A stretch of DNA of 64,000 bases from Paenibacillus sp. PvR098 (GTDB lineage Bacteria > Bacillota > Bacilli > Paenibacillales > NBRC-103111): the NCBI RefSeq assembly GCF_017833255.1, contig NZ_JAFIBU010000001.1, positions 62,001 through 126,000 on the forward strand, read 5' to 3'. Shown piece by piece: positions 61,817 to 64,000 of this stretch (position 1 is the stretch's first letter; every line of letters starts with the position of its first letter). The notes beneath the pieces are model-generated. The model was not told where the DNA came from. It ran no database searches and saw only the letters and a program-made list of their open reading frames with translations. The position numbers and the translations under genes were made by a program.

Positions 61817-62947
61817 ATGACGGATCAGAAACAAACGACAACGGAAGCTACTCACTGCGCAGGCTGCGGCGTAGCGCTCCAAACCGAAGACGCCGAGAGG
61901 CTTGGTTATGTGCCGGAACAGGCATTGACGAAGACGCCGGTTATTTGCCAGCGGTGCTTCCGCATTAAAAATTACAATGAAGCTTCCAGCATTACATTAA
62001 ATCAGGATGATTTTCTGCGTTTGCTTACGCATGTAGGCTCGACCCAATCGCTTGTGGTCAACATTGTGGATCTGTTTGATTTCGAGGGCAGCATGATTTC
62101 CGGGCTCCCACGGTTTGTGGGAAACAATCCGATTGTGCTCGTTGTGAACAAAATCGACCTTTTGCCTAAGGTGACGAACTATAACCGGATCTTAAACTGG
62201 GTTCAGCGCCAAGCGAAGGAAGCAGGTCTGAAGGTAGCAGAGGTCGTGCTGTGCTCCGCAAAGAAAAACATGGGCTTCGAACGGGTGATCGAAGCGCTTG
62301 ATGAACACCGCCGCGGCCGTGATATTTATGTCGTTGGCGCAACCAATGTCGGCAAGTCGACGCTGATCAACCGGCTGATCCGGGATTACAGTGATCTGGA
62401 CGCGGAGCTGACTACGTCGCAGTATCCCGGAACGACACTTGATCTTGTCCGCATTCCGCTAGAGGACGGCGCATCTATTATCGATACGCCAGGCATCGTA
62501 TACCATCACCGGCTGACGGAGCTTGTCAGTAAGAAGGATTTGATGAAGCTGATGCCGGACAAGCCGGTCAAACCGCTTGTATTCCAACTGAACGAACGGC
62601 AAACGATCTTCTTCGGCGGGTTTACACGGTTTGATTTTGTACAGGGCGAACGGCAGTCCTTTACTTTCTATATGTCTAATGCGCTCCAGGCTCACCGGAC
62701 TAAGCTGGAACGGGCGGACGAGCTGTATGAGGAGCACAAGGGAGAGCTGCTGTCGCCACCAACGCGGGAGGAGCTGGACAAGCTGCCGAAGCTGGCAAAG
62801 CATCCGGTCAGAATTCCGAAGGGCTCGAATTTGGACGTGTCCATCTCAGGAATCGGGTGGGTGAAAGTGAACGGAACCACAGGAGCGGACCTTGTCATTC
62901 ACGTTCCTAAGGGCGTGAAGGTAGCCGTACGAGAGTCACTTATTTAA
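61817..62947 (+). CDS. yqeH: ribosome biogenesis GTPase YqeH
   Basis: The 376-residue protein has an N-terminal zinc finger (CAGCG ... CQRCFRIKNYN) and a circularly permuted GTPase: VVNKIDLLPK (G4), CSAKKNMG (G5), then VGATNVGKSTLINRLI (G1) and IIDTPGIVYHH (G3). YqeH is needed for assembly of the 30S ribosomal subunit. Start ATG 61817 follows AAGGTAGGG. It is part of the conserved housekeeping operon with yqeG and aroE. Confidence 0.95.
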   Translation: MTDQKQTTTEATHCAGCGVALQTEDAERLGYVPEQALTKTPVICQRCFRIKNYNEASSITLNQDDFLRLLTHVGSTQSLVVNIVDLFDFEGSMISGLPRFVGNNPIVLVVNKIDLLPKVTNYNRILNWVQRQAKEAGLKVAEVVLCSAKKNMGFERVIEALDEHRRGRDIYVVGATNVGKSTLINRLIRDYSDLDAELTTSQYPGTTLDLVRIPLEDGASIIDTPGIVYHHRLTELVSKKDLMKLMPDKPVKPLVFQLNERQTIFFGGFTRFDFVQGERQSFTFYMSNALQAHRTKLERADELYEEHKGELLSPPTREELDKLPKLAKHPVRIPKGSNLDVSISGIGWVKVNGTTGADLVIHVPKGVKVAVRESLI

Positions 62948-62972
62948 CCATTTGCCGAAGGAAAGGCGATGC

Positions 62973-63872
62973 ATGGGCAAGCAATGGGAGGAACGGGAAA
63001 CAATGGGGAAGCATAAGCTGGACAGTCATACGATTCTGTATGGTGTATTCGGAGATCCGATTCGTCATTCGAAGTCTCCGATCATGTTGAATAAGGCTTT
63101 TGAAGAAACGGGGATCAATGCCGCCTACGGAGCGTTCCATATCTTGCCGGGCACGCTGAAGGATGCCATCGCCGGAATTCGGGCGCTGCAATTTCGCGGA
63201 GTCAACGTGACGATCCCGCACAAAGTGGAAGTCATGTCATATTTGGACGAAATCGATGAAGCCGCGCACGTTATCGGCGCAGTCAACACGATTGTGAACG
63301 AAGGCGGCAAGCTGGTCGGTTACAACACCGACGGTATCGGTTATATACGTTCGCTCAAAGAAGAGACGGGCATCAATCTAAAAGGACGCAAGGTGCTGAT
63401 GATCGGTGCGGGCGGCGCCGCTCGCGGCGTCGGCTATGCATTGGTCAAGGAAGGCGCTGAGCATGTCTACATTGCAAACCGGACGAAAGAGAAAGCTCTC
63501 CAGTTGGCCGGTTCTATGAGTGAATTCGGAAGCGTATCCGGTCACGGTTTGGACGAAGTAAGTAAGCTAGCCGGTGAGGCGGCTCTCGTCGTGAACAATA
63601 CACTGCTCGGTATGCACCCGAATGTGGACGAGGTACCCATGGACGTGGAGCTGATCAAGCCCGGTACGGTGGTCAGCGATTTGGTGTATAATCCGATCCT
63701 TACCCGTTTTTTGAGAGAAGCCCGGGATCTTCGGGAAGCAACCGTTCACAGCGGCTTGGGCATGTTTATATATCAAGGCGCCTATGCGTTCGAATATTGG
63801 ACCGGCCTCCCAGCTCCGGTTGCAGCCATGCGGAAAGTGGTTGAACAATCTTTTGAAGAGCATGCGAAATAG
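62973..63872 (+). CDS. aroE: shikimate 5-dehydrogenase
   Basis: The protein has GVFGDPIRHSKSPIMLNKAF, NVTIPHK with the catalytic Lys, GYNTDGIG and the NADP loop IGAGGAARGVGYAL, typical of AroE, which reduces 3-dehydroshikimate in the aromatic amino-acid pathway. I place the start at ATG 62973 six bases after AAGGAAAGG (299 residues); ATG 63003 after GGGAGG is a fair alternative and gives the more usual N-terminus (289 residues). It follows yqeH directly. Confidence 0.92.
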   Translation: MGKQWEERETMGKHKLDSHTILYGVFGDPIRHSKSPIMLNKAFEETGINAAYGAFHILPGTLKDAIAGIRALQFRGVNVTIPHKVEVMSYLDEIDEAAHVIGAVNTIVNEGGKLVGYNTDGIGYIRSLKEETGINLKGRKVLMIGAGGAARGVGYALVKEGAEHVYIANRTKEKALQLAGSMSEFGSVSGHGLDEVSKLAGEAALVVNNTLLGMHPNVDEVPMDVELIKPGTVVSDLVYNPILTRFLREARDLREATVHSGLGMFIYQGAYAFEYWTGLPAPVAAMRKVVEQSFEEHAK

Positions 63873-63918
63873 AGTTAAGATTAGATCTCATCAATAGAAT
63901 AGAGGTAGAAGATAGAGC

Positions 63919-64000
63919 ATGTTAACAGGCAAACAAAAGAGGCATTTGCGTTCGATGGCGCACCATTTGAATCCGATTTTTCAAGTCGGCAAAGGCGGAG
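63919..64000 (+). CDS. yhbY: YhbY-family RNA-binding protein, partial
   Basis: The frame from ATG 63919 reads MLTGKQKRHLRSMAHHLNPI then FQVGKGG before the window ends. This is the start of CRS1/YhbY ribosome-associated RNA-binding proteins, the usual next gene after aroE in Firmicutes. The remaining 70 or so residues are outside the window. Confidence 0.9.
   Translation, partial: MLTGKQKRHLRSMAHHLNPIFQVGKGG

Noticed and set aside
1-64000. CRISPR arrays, tRNA or rRNA genes, prophage and complete insertion sequences
   Set aside because: No regularly spaced repeats, clover-leaf or rRNA-like sequence, phage structural genes or transposase genes were seen on either strand.

Overview
This window looks like the chromosome of a spore-forming Firmicute, most probably from the Paenibacillaceae. 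The evidence is a spoVAC-spoVAD-spoVAE cluster, the conserved run yqeG-yqeH-aroE-yhbY, strong AGGAGG-type ribosome binding sites with many TTG/GTG starts, lipoprotein signal peptides and many classical hairpin-plus-T-run terminators. I saw no rRNA, tRNA, CRISPR array, prophage or complete insertion sequence. The family-level assignment is inference.

Layout. 1-5520: a spore-type repeat protein, an OFA-family MFS transporter, an orphan C-terminal piece of isocitrate lyase and the regulator ytoI, with a shared palindromic box near several starts. 5800-12640: an ABC importer of the NitT/TauT type split around a LysR regulator, a Rieske oxygenase and a zinc alcohol dehydrogenase; the right half is decaying (truncated ketol-acid reductoisomerase, ATPase with a replaced start, permease with two frameshifts). 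12927-25048: a co-directional cluster with a ROK regulator, a complete Fe(III)/polyamine-like ABC importer, an exported PIG-L deacetylase, a creatininase-family amidohydrolase, an ArgH-like lyase, a sugar kinase of the BadF/NagK type and a cytosolic PIG-L deacetylase. I regard this as the best candidate for an undescribed catabolic system. 25228-35681: three N-carbamoylsarcosine-amidase-like genes (one frameshifted), a divergent LysR gene, a dipeptide-type ABC importer with fused ATPases and an MFS exporter. 35766-43574: envelope and housekeeping genes, including a DASS transporter, DinB-like protein, iron alcohol dehydrogenase and LTA-synthase-like sulfatase. 43782-47693: a broken glycerol-1-phosphate dehydrogenase gene, an IclR regulator and a D-xylonate-dehydratase-like gene with a striking triple operator. 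47781-52768: small hypothetical gene, glycerophosphodiesterase, PfkB kinase, malic enzyme and L,D-transpeptidase. 53193-56434: a spore germination/heat-resistance cassette (DUF1657 protein, 2Duf-type DUF421+DUF1657 protein, SpoVAC, SpoVAD, SpoVAE). 56757-61191: MoxR-DUF58-transglutaminase operon. 61315-64000: yqeG, yqeH, aroE and the start of yhbY.

Two themes stand out. First, accessory uptake-and-hydrolysis operons, each with its own regulator (LysR, ROK, LysR, IclR), dominate the left two thirds. Second, gene decay is unusually dense: isocitrate lyase, KARI, ABC permease, amidase, aldo/keto reductase, LacI and glycerol-1-phosphate dehydrogenase are all truncated or frameshifted. All homology statements come from reading the sequence and from memory of protein families; no database search was run.
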